In this document: positions 11,513 to 23,826 of the stretch, piece after piece | How the letters are laid out: each line of letters opens with the position of its first letter | Position numbering within the stretch: position 1 is the stretch's first letter | Source of the DNA: Daucus carota subsp. sativus | Lineage: Eukaryota; Streptophyta; Magnoliopsida; Apiales; Apiaceae | Assembly (NCBI RefSeq): GCF_001625215.2 | Contig: NC_030384.2 | Coordinates: forward strand, 25,160,527 to 25,224,526 | Direction of reading: 5' to 3' | DNA length: 64,000 bases | The notes under the pieces: generated by a model | Databases searched by the model: none | What the model saw: only the letters and a program-made list of their open reading frames with translations | Told to the model about the DNA's origin: nothing | Made by a program: the position numbers and the translations under genes

Positions 11513-11968
11513 TAGGCATTACTTCTCCATTTTGTGAGATTTGACGCCATCTTTCATTGTTATTACATGTGTCTTGATATTGTTCAAATATAATCAAAAT
11601 CATGAGATTGATTAAATTATAAACAATCAGAAGTTGAATTTTTTTATGTAATCTCTATAATTTTAAGTTATATTATGTATGAATTACTTTAAACTAAAAT
11701 TACTATGAGGACATGAGAATAGTGATAGATGTGTCAAAAAGAAAACTTTTTTAATGATACAAACATATGTCTAGTTTTAATTTATGAAAAAAAAACACAC
11801 ATAAATATACACGCGCGAGTCCTATATTATTACTAATCTAAGTTAACAATTACTTGTTCAAAATGTCCAAAAATATATTTACAAGTACTCCAATAATTCA
11901 AACAGTAATTGTAGCAATTTTAAAATTTAGAAAAATAATACATGTATGTAATACTAGTATCCAATGTA
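11513..11968. other. Gene-free AT-rich stretch
   Basis: I see nothing beyond AT-rich sequence; no exon, tRNA or clear repeat. Confidence 0.5.
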
Positions 11969-12251
11969 CTCTTTCCGTTTTTAATTGTCACCTTTGGTTT
12001 TGTGTTGGTCAAATTGAGCATAATTTGACTGAAATTTATTAACATTTAATAAATTGAGAAAATAAAAAAAATATGTCACCGAAAATAACTTTTAATCTAT
12101 TTTAAGATATAATTTTCAGTTTTTCAAAATAATGAAAGAATGATTTATAATTTTTGACCTAAAGTTAGTCAATTTAACCAATAAAATTAGAAATGTAACA
12201 AGAATCACCAATAAAATAAAATTAGAAATGTAACAAGAACGACGGAGGGAT
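11969..12251. mobile_element. Stowaway-like MITE (diverged)
   Basis: TA at 11967-11968 is followed by CTCTTTCCGTTTTT. The right end gacggagggatta at 12241-12253 is its imperfect inverted partner, with TA following. The interior is AT-rich and partly self-complementary. A short internal duplication (aaattagaaatgtaacaagaa) lies near 12186 and 12218. Confidence 0.6.
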
Positions 12252-12892
12252 TATAAACTTGTTGAAAGTTTATGAATAAGCTCCACCGAGCCCCACATTT
12301 ATATACAAGTCAGTTAATAGTGTTTTATGGTTTGAAGATGTAATCAAGTAATAACTCAGGCAGGAGAGCATGGCCGGATGTAGAGAGGCACCAAACAAAT
12401 TTTTGGAAAACATTTAAATATTTTTAAATTTTGATAGTATTTTTATAATTTTAAAAAATTATAAAAATAACTTTTACCTTTTAAGCAAGAAACACTTATT
12501 TTAAACTAACTCAAACGGTGCCATGTACTTTAATAAGAAGAGGAATCAGTCAAACTATAAGGATTTTATTTTAGAAAATTATTTATTATTTATAAATCAA
12601 AAATTACTTATAGATAAACAATAATTATTAATTTATATATGTGAATAATATTATATATATATATAATTTGTTAGTATTAAAATTGTTAAAATAATAGCAA
12701 ATTTATTATAAATTATCTTCTTCTTTTTTGAGAATGATTATAAATTATTTTTAGAATGATCTTATATAATTTCATAAATCAAATTTTAAAAATCACTAAA
12801 ATATGACAAACAGGCAGATAAACTTTAATACGAGCCAGGACTCCGTCAAATGTTTTGACACATTTATTTCCGGTTGGTAGGAGCAAATGCAA
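12252..12892. other. Gene-free AT-rich stretch left of the Helitron
   Basis: No supported feature apart from the last 50 bases (about 12843-12892), which match the paralogous empty site at 15493-15570. Confidence 0.5.
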
Positions 12893-15074
12893 TCTATACT
12901 ATCTATACTATACTATAATAAGCCAACATGGGTATAATTTGTAGTCCTAGGTTTTAGTTATATTTTTTGGTTTGGTACTCTCCTTTTGGTACTACAAGTC
13001 TACAATTAAATGTGGAGTCTATTAGTTTTATAAATAGTTTCAAATACTAAAAACACTCATAATAATACATTATCATATAATATTTCATTAAAAAAATTAT
13101 AATGATATTATAAATAAAATTATAAATATACAATTTTGAGTATCTTTTTTTTAACAAGAACATTCATATAACTCTTTTTAACTTTAACGTGTTCTATTTC
13201 ATATAACCATTACATAACTCTTTCTAACTCTAATCTTAGAAGTTATTGTTGTCAAAAAAATCAAGATTACAAAATTATGTTGAAATTCGATTATCAGATT
13301 ACTGAATCTTTCAAAGGTATTACACGATCGGCTACATTTGGAAAAGATTAGAATTTTCTGATTTTTTTATTTTTAAATCTACGTATACTAAATTCGGATT
13401 AAATGTAATAAAATCCTAATATATATATATATATATATATATTAGGGTTTGTCCATTTTTAAGTAATCGGAAAAAAATATAGTCAGTTGAATAATATAAT
13501 TCAATTAAAATTCAATCCATTAATACTAAAATACTAATAAAATGATGTTAAAATTTAAATTATAAATAATAAATTACGAATTATATACCCGCCCGTGCTT
13601 CGCACGGGTTAAAGGCTAGTACTATTAAAACCGAAACATTAAAAGTTTGGTCGGTCGGTACTTGGGCCAAAATACGGGCCTATCTTTATGACCAATTATT
13701 CTTGGCCTATTTATATAAATAATTATTCTTTTTAATTTGGGCCAAAGTACGGGCCTATCTATATAACCGATTAATAATCCTTTTAAAGCCGAAACATTAA
13801 AAGTTTGGTAGGTCAGTACTTGGGTCAAAATACGAGCCTATCTATATAACCAATTATTCTGGGTCTATCTATACAACCAATTATTCTTTTTAATTTGGGC
13901 CATAGTACGGGCCTATCTATATAACCAGATAATCCTTTTAATTGAAATATATTACTTTTTTATATTTTTGACTAAAAAACTCAATCTTCTAAAATAACAT
14001 TGAGAAACATGGTAATTACTTTTTTAACTAAAATATATTATCTTTTTATAAATTTTCCAACTAAAAAATTAATCTTTTACAATTAATACGGACATGGGCG
14101 ACATATTTATACGTAAAGATGTGTGCCAAAAGTCTAAAAGTCAAATAATAAAAAATAGAGGGAGTATTATTATATTGGTCGGGCGGTCGGTACTTGGGCC
14201 GAAGTACGGGTCTATCTATATATATAACCAATTATTCTTTTTAACTAAAATAAATTATCTTTTATATATTTTTTAGATAAAAAAACTCAATCTTCTAAAA
14301 TAATATCGAGCAACATAGTAATTGTCTTTTTAATCAAAACGCTTTATCTTTTTTAGATTTTCTACCTAAAAAAACCGAGTTTTTACAATTAACACGGGCG
14401 CCATATATATAAAAATATAATATCATTATATATAATTATTAATAAATAACATGTGATATTATTCAATCAAAATACATTAATAAAATTATTTTTAAATACT
14501 CTAATGATCTCATATTAAAAGAAATATTACAAATCTATCATATACTATATATTATTACACTATTAAAGCCGAAAATAAAAATTCACTTGGTTGGTCAGTT
14601 AGTTGAGTTTGGTGAATCGTTTGGTATTCGACCCACGGAGCTTTTGAATTTATAACATGCTATAGTATATTTTTTATTATCAATTAAACTAAAACATTAA
14701 ATTTAGGTTAGTATGATGGGGAGGTATTTGGTTTCATGCGTATGTTTTATACCATATTATTAATTATTAATAACGAAATATCAAAGGTTGATTGGTTAGT
14801 TTATATCTGAGTTTATAGGCCACCTTAAATTATAACATGTAAAAGAAAATATTTTAACATTCTCATTAAAATATATATGTTCGACCTAATTTTCAATTAA
14901 CCATTTGACGGACTTAACTATGAAGAATTTATCCAACTGTTAAATAAAACATTTATTAAACCACGTTATTCTATCATAATTTTACTTTTACAATAAAATT
15001 AGATAACTTTAAAATATATATAATAAAATAACAAATATGTTAACCGCCCGTGCATTGCACGGGTTATAAGCTAG
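12893..15074 (+). mobile_element. Composite non-autonomous Helitron
   Basis: The element starts with TC (TCTATACTATC) after host ..GCAA. It ends with a CCCGTGCATTGCACGGG hairpin (15046-15062), then a short spacer, then CTAG at 15071-15074, followed by host T. This matches Helitron rules: 5' TC, 3' hairpin plus CTRR, insertion between A and T, no target duplication. A second hairpin (CCCGTGC ttc GCACGGG) with CTAG lies inside at about 13592-13619, and 5'-like sequence (tactattaaagccgaaa) recurs at about 13621, 13785 and 14553. The block is therefore several related Helitrons side by side or nested. No Rep/helicase coding sequence is present. Confidence 0.8.
13620..14250. repeat. Degenerate direct repeats inside the Helitron block
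   Basis: The phrase cggtacttgggccaaaatacgggcctatctatat recurs in variants at about 13656, 13735, 13815, 13895 and 14188. The longer unit gccgaaacattaaaagtttggt recurs at 13631 and 13788. Copies differ by scattered substitutions and variable AT-rich spacers. Confidence 0.6.
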
Positions 15075-15492
15075 TAAGTGAATAAGGCTGATTGAATCCA
15101 AATACCAGTACACAACACAGTAGTGTATCTAAGAAACCTCTTATATTTTTAAAATATATTATAAATAATTTGATTTCTAGCAAATTAGTACTATATTGTA
15201 TTAAATTATAATTCCAATAACTATCCCTTTTTATGTACTCTAATATTATTATAATATTAAATTCAAATCCTATTAGTAAGGAAATAATATGAAAACGGGG
15301 AGAGAGTGTAAGAAAGTGGAAAGTGAATATTTTATTATTAAAATTTATATGAGGAATTATTAGTCATTACCTATAAATAACAAATGAAAGCGGGATACTA
15401 ATTCTTTTAGTATTTGTATTTCTCAAAGTTATAATTCACGAAAAAAATAGCTAATTTCTTTGAATGCTGCAAGTCATGCATAGTGATACCGA

Positions 15493-15570
15493 TCAATACA
15501 TTTATTTCTGGTTGGCAGGAGGGAATGCAATAAGTTAACTGAATCCAAATGCCGGTACTCAGTAGTGTAT
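15493..15570. repeat. Paralogous empty site of the Helitron insertion
   Basis: The segment acatttatttctggttggca...gaatgcaataagtt...actgaatccaaatgccggtactc...agtagtgtat joins without a gap what at 12860-12892 and 15075-15127 is separated by the Helitron block. It shows the pre-insertion junction GCAA|TAAGT. The surrounding 15075-15708 holds no gene. Confidence 0.65.
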
Positions 15571-15708
15571 TTAATTCACGATTATAGTGGAAGAAGAGTC
15601 GGTCAGTAAAATACATCGTTTTAGTTATGGTCAATTATATTTATTATCTAAATTTTGGATAATTGAACAATAATTAATATTAGATATTTTAGAGTCAATT
15701 ATATTTCA

Positions 15709-16935
15709 AGAGGTATTAGCAAATCGCACCCCCTAAGTTTCGTTCAAAAATGATATTGTACCCATACTTTCGGAAACTCAACTCGCACCCCTTAACTTTA
15801 TGTTTCAAAAACGAGTTGCACCCCTTCCGTTAACTAGTCACAAAAACAAACGTTAACGTTAAAAAAACGAGGGCAAATTGGTCTTTTCACACGCTTTACA
15901 CTTGTCTGTACAGCTTGAGTTTTGCACTTGTCTCTACACACTCCTCTTTCCACTCTTTCGTCATCAGTGAAGAACCCTAAAACTCCCGCTCGAGCTGTTG
16001 ATATCGCGATGGTGAGAGGTCGCTTAAGAGGCGATGGTTGGGAATATGGTGATTCCGAACATCCTGATTACAGTGGTATGTCTCTTTAATCCGCCATGTC
16101 TATATATGTTGTTTTTGTGTAGATTAATATATCAATGTTAGTGTGCTTTGTTTTAATACTCATTGCTAGCCTCGATCTTGTTTATTAATGGTTGTGCTCC
16201 AGATTTTGATTTTGAAATTAGGGTTTGATAAACAACATGCATATATATGTTTTTGTGAATTAGGTTTGACTGGTCATTGTTAATCTTTGTGATATCTTAT
16301 TTGTTTTTGTATTTGAAATATTATTCAGTTGAGTTGAAGTTAATTGTTTTTCTGTTATTGATATTGGATTATTACATCCTATGCAGATACTCTTCATTTA
16401 ATGTGTCACAAATAGTGAAAGCTCTTCTTTCCATATTTAATCGCGGTTGCTGCAGATAGTCATTGTCTAGTAGTAATAGTTGTAGGCCTGCCTACAAATG
16501 TGGTGATTGAGAACTCTTCTTTTATTACTTACATGTTGCCTTGAACTGATGATTTGTCTTAGCAAATGATACTCCTTAGGCATAATGTTTAAGGATCTGG
16601 TCAACTTTTTTTGCATATTAATAATTTGTGACTTGTTTAACCTTATTTTAGAAGTACGATCAGTGATAGTTTTTAGTATACTATTGAATTATATTTCTTA
16701 CAGTAAAAACACTGTTTTTAACATGCACAGTTAGAACTATGCGATTCAGATTAGCTATTAAAGTGTTATACATGTCACTTTAACGGGACTTTAACGGCAG
16801 CTGCAATGATTTAACGGAAGGGGTGCAACTCGTTTTTGGAACATAAAGTTAAGGGGTGCGAGTTGAATTTCCGAAAGTATGGGTACAATATCGTTTTTGA
16901 ACGAAACTTAGGGGGTGCGATTTGCTAATACCTCT
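15709..16935 (+). mobile_element. Pack-MULE-like element with a captured exon
   Basis: Long, nearly perfect terminal inverted repeats of about 125 bp (AGAGGTATTAGCAAATCGCA at the left; the same on the opposite strand at the right) enclose 1227 bp. The flanks tatatttca and tatatttat are an imperfect 9-bp target duplication, as for Mutator-like elements. Inside, a gene-like leader (aagaaccctaaaactcccgc) leads to an ATG at 16009 and an exon reading MVRGRLRGDGWEYGDSEHP then DYSG, closing with a GTATGT donor at 16076. No further exon was recognised and no transposase is present. Confidence 0.7.
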
Positions 16936-17208
16936 TATATTTATTATCTAAATTTTGAATAAAACAATACTTCATTTTAGAATATATTTTAGAATATATT
17001 TTAGCATCATATGTATATGTTGAATCTTGACCTGTTTTCATCTATTTTAACCTATTAATATATTAAATTAAAAGGATAAAATGGATTTAAAAATTTATAA
17101 CATCATATTTTGATTAATTTTTATATTTATTTCATCCTTTTAATTTTCATTTTATAACATCATATTTTGATTAATTCCGCAATTGTTTAAAATTTAGATA
17201 TTAAAATA

Positions 17209-17798
17209 GGGATAATTAATTTATACGTCCTTGAACTTTGGTCCATTTTTGATTCGCATCCTTGAACTAAGTTTGTCAATTTATGCATCCTCAAACTTTG
17301 TAAATTTCCAATTAAGGTCCTTCCGTCAGTTTTTGACTAACGGAAGTTAGTCAATTAGGGTATTTAATTTGAGGGTTTTCGATTCGTTCATGGATTGATG
17401 AAATTGATGGTATGGGAAGTTTCGGGAGATCAAACCGAACAGATTAATGTAGGTTTCAATGATGGAGGATTGCCGGAATGGTGGCAATGTCTCCGCCGGC
17501 CGGAAAATGGCCATTGATTCCGGCCATCATTCCGGCAATCCTCCGCCATTGAAACCTACATGAATCTCTTCGGTTTGACCTCCCGAAACTTCCCATACCA
17601 TCAATTTCAACAATCCATTAACGAGTCGAAAACCCCCAAATTCAAAACCCTAATTACTAACTTCTGTTAGTCAAAAACTGACGGAGGGACCTGAATTGGA
17701 AATTTACAAAGTTTGAGAATGCATAAATTGACAAACTTAGTTCAAGGATGCGAATCAAAAATGGACCAAAGTTCAAGGACGTATAAATTAATTATCCC
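17209..17798. mobile_element. Foldback (MULE-type) element, almost entirely palindromic
   Basis: Two arms of about 285 bp are inverted copies of each other, starting GGGATAATTAATTTATACG, with a short centre near 17500-17510 (ccgccggccgg). A perfect 10-bp target duplication TATTAAAATA flanks the element at 17199-17208 and 17799-17808. There is no coding capacity. A transcript would fold into a single long hairpin. Confidence 0.85.
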
Positions 17799-18043
17799 TA
17801 TTAAAATATAACCAACTGAAGCTCAAAAGATGTGTTTTGCAATTAACTTTTATAATAATATCAATCATATAAAAAATATACTGTAAAATAAAAAAAGTAT
17901 ACTATACTACAAGATATATATATAAATATATAAAAGGTCTTTCTCAAATACGCAGTATAAAGGTTTTTATACGTACATTTTATTGTTATTAATAATATTG
18001 AAACTAATAAAAATCCTATAACCTAACTAAAAAATGATTGTTA

Positions 18044-18407
18044 GAGCATCTCCAACGGTGCTCCTAAATCATTCCTTAAACAATAATATAAAATGTGACT
18101 CCTAGTAAGTTAATACACCGGAAAACGTGAGAACTCCAATGCTACTCTCTATACTTGGCTCCTTATTCATATTTTATATTTATTTTATATAAATTAGAAA
18201 AAAAGGTTAACTAAAAGAGAGAGAAGATTGAAAGGAAATTAATATAATATTGAGTTAAGAGCTACTAGATGCTCTTTAAAAGAAAGGAGAGAGAGTAGGC
18301 TCCTAAATTTTTAAAGAGCATCTAGGAGCCCATTGGAGCACTAAATTTTGATTTGCTCCTAAAATTTAGACTTAGGAGCTTGTTTAGAGAGCCCCTTGGA
18401 GTTGCTC
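18044..18407. mobile_element. PIF/Harbinger-like MITE, GAGCATCTCCAAC family
   Basis: The left end is GAGCATCTCCAACGGTGCTCC and the right end is the inverted GGAGTTGCTC. TTA target duplications lie at 18041-18043 and 18408-18410. The interior repeats the gctcctaaat motif. Confidence 0.75.
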
Positions 18408-18914
18408 TTAGTATGAAAATCCCATATATAAAAGACTATCATTATAAAACAGTACTAAAGAGAGATCAAAGTTATGGGACATAACAAAGTAAAAAAATTG
18501 TACATTCTGACCAAATTGTTGACATAACATTATAACAATACCTATCCGAACATGCAACAATTTTAAGGTGCAAAGCACTTGCATCCCCAATCACAAAATA
18601 AGGGAATGATGTTTCTATGTACCTTGAGAGGTAATTGAATAAACTCAAGCGTAGTATTCTCATCATCGCTACAACTGATCCAGCTAAATTGTTAGAGCTG
18701 GTGCACACGTATTCAAATTAGTCTTGTACAATTTCAATTGAAGCCCGTAATTATTCAAAACCTTGATATTTCAATACAACTTCGATGTTTTCCTGCAAAA
18801 ACTCTTCTCTGTTCTGAGATGTTGTATATGAAAGAAAATGAATATATATAGGAAAAAAAGCCATTAAAATGACATCATTTACGATATGTCGATAATTAGG
18901 AGATGTTTCAAACT

Positions 18915-21900
18915 TCAGTCCAGCTTTGCTATAACAGCATCAACAACTTCTTGTGTGGTGCTGCTCCCTCCTAGATCTTTCGTCCTGTATTTTCCCTCTA
19001 AAATTACACTCTCCACTGCAGTCTCCAGTCGATCAGCAAATGAAGGAAACTGCAAATGTCTCAACATCATGGCCGAGGATAGAAGCAAAGCCACTGGATT
19101 TGCTTTCTTTTGCTCTACCAACTCAGTTTTTCCAACGTTTCCTGCTGATGCGCCTTGCTCAAATATAGCATGATCAGCCCCCACATTACCTTTGCGATCA
19201 AGAGGCAGTCTCAGTCAAGAATTTTAAAGCAAGTAATGTATGAGCTGAAATACTAAATATTTAAGGGTTTTAACAAGTTTGCTTGCTCAAAAACCTCATC
19301 ATTAAACGCATGCACATATAGTGGTGTGTTCAACCAGTAAATCTGATTAGATTGGCCCACCAAAGCATGATATCTTTGGTTCAAAAGTAAAAGAAGAAAA
19401 ATCACTGATGATGCGCAAGTAAACAGAACATTCATGAAACATTAATTAGTATTTTTTTTAAGCTAATATATCTAACAATTAATTTTTATAAATCACGGGC
19501 TTTAATAAAATAAGGCAAGTAGATTATTAAGAATCTTTTTAGAACTGTAGTAAAATATGTCAAACAGGTTTCTTCCATCTGATAATGGTAGAAGATTAGT
19601 TTTAAGAAGCTGTTACTGGGAGTAGTTTCACAGTTAGCTTTGGGATTCTCTGATAAGGAGTATATATAGATGCAATACTCCATTATTTCAAAATAATTTA
19701 TCCACTTCTTTAAAAGAAGGTAAAAACAGACTGCAGTGATAATAAACAATCCGCAGACAAAGTTAGCTTGAAGGTTTAGCAACCTCCCATCTTATGTTTA
19801 TTATCATAATCACTTCATAATTCAACATCAGTACATCACGTAAGATGTCTGTCTAGGGTTTGTAGATCTATGCATTCATCAATCATCTACTCATCTACCT
19901 TAAAATCTGAAAAGTGAAAATGAGGTGGATCGTGGTTTGCAGTTAATTCAGCCAAATTCATCCTTTTACTGTTTTAGTTGTCTGATATGTTCTTCGTTCC
20001 GGATTCAAAATTTGATTTGTCCAGCGATATGTTAAAAAACCACAAGTAATGTTCCCTGAGTTGCTGAGTTAAAGTATACATTTCGAGTTTATTTTCAAAT
20101 ATTGATCTCGAGTAGTTCTTTACATCGAGTTAATCTTTTAATATTTGCATAACTACTTATATCATATTGGTTGAGAAATTATTGCCATTAATTTATTTGT
20201 TTTTCTGGGGACCCACACAAATTTGAATTCCTTTTTTCCTTGTTTTAGAAAAACCTTAACACTAGTGGTTCTACTGAAGTTAAATTACTGTTGTTCCGGA
20301 TTTAATTTTTTTAAATTGTATAATACAATTTCCTTTTCTTAATAATCTGCGGGGACCAATATGTCAAAAATTGCTGATTCTTCTACACTCCTGTGGTCTA
20401 ATATCATACAAGGCCTTTACTTCAGATAGATATAATGAAGTTATACAGTTATACCAGAAATGTAAATCAGCTAGTAAACTGTGGTTACCTCCAGGCATGA
20501 CACCAGTGCCCCCAGCTATACCGGCAGCTGTATTCGCCACTAGATTACCGTAAAGATTAGGAGTGACCTACAAAACATAGATTAACCTCCTTAACCTGCC
20601 TGCTATAAAAATACGTAATGTCGTAACATCAAATAGAAAGGTATGGTAAGAAACGTTTTTATTCCTATCACATACCATAACATCAAATTGCTCGGGTTTC
20701 GAAACCAGTTGCATGCAGCAGTTGTCAACAATGATTTCATTGTACTTGATACCTGGATACTTGCTTGCAACCTCTCGGCAGGATTCTAAGAAAAGACCAT
20801 CTGCAAGCTTCATGATGTTTGCTTTGTGCACTGCTGTCACCATCCTTCTGTTGTTGAGGTAAGCATACTCAAAGGCATATTTTGCAATGCGTTCCGAACA
20901 GAACTTTGTTATCACCTAGCATATTAGCTTAATGAGATATAGAACATGCTTTCAAGCTCTTGGAAAATATATATAGTTCTCACAATCTTTATCCTTCTTA
21001 CAACTTAGAAAGTGAGAAGACATGGTCAAACTTGAAGAAAGGCATTCAAATTCAGAAGAAAAACCCCAAATAAGAAAAATCTTGAGAAGGAACAGGAACT
21101 GATAAATATTTTATATCCGAATTTTCCCAAATACCAAAAAAAGAATATGAAAACATACCGACGTCCTTATATGAAAACAATGTTACTGATTTCGTGTAAA
21201 CCATAATAAAACAACACTGCCACATCCATTAATGATTTTTTTCAAGAGTTAAAGTGTTACACTGCTGTATTGCTGTGTACATTAAAGCAATAATAGCTTT
21301 CTGACTTGAGGGATTAAAGAAAAGAACCGTGGTGTATTCCAAGAAATTTATACATTCAAAAAATTCATACTATGAAAGTTTCTCTGTTAAATTTCCATTG
21401 CTCAAGAATGAGAACATATTCAACACCGATAATATTTTTAGCCAAAAAAACAACTTAAAAAGTATTAATGAGGAGAAGGAAGAAATAGGTACTCCCTCCA
21501 TCCCATTAAATTCTATATGTTCACTATTTGGCACGCACTTTAATGTTCCTATAAAAACATAGTTCTATAACTTATTTTTAATATTTTCTTTTCCTGAATA
21601 AAAATTTGATATTTAAATTTTTATTCAGAAAAAAAAATCTTAAAAATAAGTTATAAAACTATACTTTAGAAAAGCATTAAAGTATGTGCCGCACCCTGGC
21701 GTATACAACTCAGGGGGACGGAGGGAGTAACTGTTAGTTCAATGAAAAAGACAACAAATGCCCGCGTAGCTTATAAATTCCGAAGAGTGCAGATAGCCAG
21801 ATACTAAACAGACCTCTATATAAATAAATCATATTTTATGTTATGTTACAATCAGTAGTAGAGGGAAGATGGCAAGTTAGGGTCGGCCAAATTTGAACTA

Positions 21901-23740
21901 AAAAAATCTTGTCACGACATCTGTACATGGCCTTGTACCAATTTATTTTAGGTGATTTTATGTACTGTTTTTAAGTTATCTCATAAAATAACTGGTTATA
22001 AATCTTTTTTAAGATCATACAATTTTATCCAGTGCAATATAAAGAAACATATTTTTCTTAATAAATTAGCAGTTGATTACAGTTACTTCATTCTGATTGT
22101 AAAATTTACATTTTAGTTGTAATACAAAAATCTAGTACTTTTTATTCAAAGTACATTTTAATATATAATTCTTTTAAAACAAAAACAAAAACAAAAAAAT
22201 TGTTGTATTGTATATATACAAAAAGAGGATTATGTGTAATTGCAAAAATGAGAACTTTTTCGTTTAATCCACTTATAAAATATTGTTTGTAAGGAACAAA
22301 TTTCTATCTACTACATGATAAAATAGGGTAACAAAGTAATTTCTTGCTGGCTCTAAAAAATGTCCAATGAAACAACACAGTGATCACATACATATACCCA
22401 GGTACTTGTTAGAGCAAGTCCAATGCAATGTTATAAGTGGTGCCATTTCTATAATTTGAAATCAAATGCTAAAAATCTCAACTCCAATGGGGTTCTATAC
22501 TTGGATGCAAATATGCATATATGCATCCTCAGTTCTAAATTTGAAACCAAGGATGCATTTATGCATCCATGCCACACCATCAACTAACTATAATTGGTAT
22601 ATATAGTGGTGAACTTTAAACAAAGTTTAGGAGAGAGGGACTAAAGTTACTTAATTTTGGAATTATTTGGATGCAAAATGCATCTAGCATTGGAGTTGAA
22701 GTTCTATTTTAGCAACAAAAAACACTTTTTGGTGCTAAATTATAACAATAGCTATAGCTATTTTGCATCTTGCATTGGACTTGCTCTTAAAGGTTCAGGG
22801 TGGGCCACTGCACACGGCCACTATGAGTGGCTCCGCCCCTGACTACAACAATACGGCTTCTACCCTCACCTAAACCCCTACCACATTTGCAATCCTTGAT
22901 CTTTAGACTAAAAAACATCAGACGCTCGGTAAAACTAAAATATCTTGTAAGAATGTGAAAATGAAAGATAATTAGCTGATCAAACTGCCCGTCAAACACA
23001 CAAGCAATATCAGATTCATGTTAAGAATACAACCAACAATAAAATTAAAGCCGGCGCAGCAAAGGATGACAAAGTTAGTTACATATTACACGACAACAAA
23101 CGACAATGTTAGTTATATACTAGACATCAATCTACAACGTACAACAGCATATCATATCAATCAAGTCCATATATAACCAACAAAAATGAATAACCTAAGA
23201 ATATAAAGTTAACGCAATTTACGGAAAGGATGATGATACCTTAAGGCTCTCGACAACACCGGGAACAACTTCATGTTCAAGTCCCGCATACTCGCCTTCG
23301 GTGTTCTCCCTAATAACAACGATATCCACATTGTCGTGGCGCGTAGGCAAGCCAGGCAAATTAAAACAATTGACAAGCGAAGCATACAAATCAAGCTCTT
23401 TCCGCAACTGCAAATTCAACGAACTGACTCCGCCGCCCATGGGAGTCATCAAGCCGCCTTTCAAACACACCTTATTCCTCTTAATTGACTCCATGACTTG
23501 CGGTGGGACCACCTTCATGTCGCCGTGGCAGTCGAATTTCTCGAAGATGACGGGGGCGTGCATAGCGTCCATGACTTGCTCCACGGCGCCGGTGACGAGA
23601 GGGCCGATCCCGTCGCCGGGGATGAGGGTGACGGTGCGGGGAGCGCCGTCGCCGGGTCGGGGCATGTAGGTGACGGATCGGGTCGGGGTGAGCTGGGCGG
23701 AGAGGCGGCGGAGGAGCGGTTGGGCTCGTCGTGAAGCCAT
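18915..23740 (-). CDS. IDH1: NAD-dependent isocitrate dehydrogenase, regulatory subunit (mitochondrial)
   Basis: Four minus-strand exons, 23740-23240, 20915-20676, 20567-20489 and 19189-18915, join to 1095 nt (364 residues), the usual length of this family. The enzyme oxidises isocitrate to 2-oxoglutarate in the mitochondrial TCA cycle as a complex of catalytic and regulatory subunits. The basic N terminus [14 protein letters not shown] is a presequence; it is followed by [12 protein letters not shown] and the nucleotide-site motif LIPGDGIGP. Further family blocks are [17 protein letters not shown] (exon 1), [17 protein letters not shown] (exon 2), [17 protein letters not shown] (exon 3) and [17 protein letters not shown] (exon 4). 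The close match to plant IDH1-type subunits, with [13 protein letters not shown] in place of the catalytic subunit's version, suggests the regulatory type. Intron 1 (about 2.3 kb) carries a Stowaway MITE and a PIF-like MITE; intron 3 (1.3 kb) carries no recognised element. The copy appears intact. Confidence 0.92.
21492..21727. mobile_element. Stowaway MITE in IDH intron 1
   Basis: CTCCCTCCATCCC at the left and GGACGGAGGGAG at the right are inverted ends, each flanked by TA (21490-21491, 21728-21729). The interior contains a palindrome around tgaataaaaattt / aaatttttattca. Confidence 0.85.
21728..22408. other. Intron sequence of IDH without a recognised element
   Basis: AT-rich intron DNA; a run of aaaaacaaaaacaaaaaaat at about 22180-22200 is low complexity. 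Nothing else is seen. Confidence 0.5.
22412..22786. mobile_element. PIF/Harbinger-like MITE (GAGCAAGTCCAATGC) in IDH intron 1
   Basis: GAGCAAGTCCAATGCAA at the left pairs with TTGCATTGGACTTGCTC at the right. TTA duplications lie at 22409-22411 and 22787-22789. Interior: gatgcatatatgcatcc palindromes. Confidence 0.8.
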
Positions 23741-23818
23741 GGATCTGGTGGGAATTGTTAGGGTTTTTTAGTTGAAATTAACTAGAGAGAAAAATCAAAG
23801 CTCGCCACTAGAGTTGTT

Positions 23819-23826
23819 TATTTATA
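23819..23826 (-). promoter_or_regulatory. Probable TATA box of the IDH gene
   Basis: The minus strand reads TATAAATA about 80 bp upstream of the ATG at 23740, the expected place for a core promoter element. Confidence 0.5.

Noticed and set aside
23273-23734. Plus-strand open frames across the first IDH exon
   Set aside because: Antisense shadows of a GC-rich exon; the minus-strand frame matches the isocitrate dehydrogenase family throughout.
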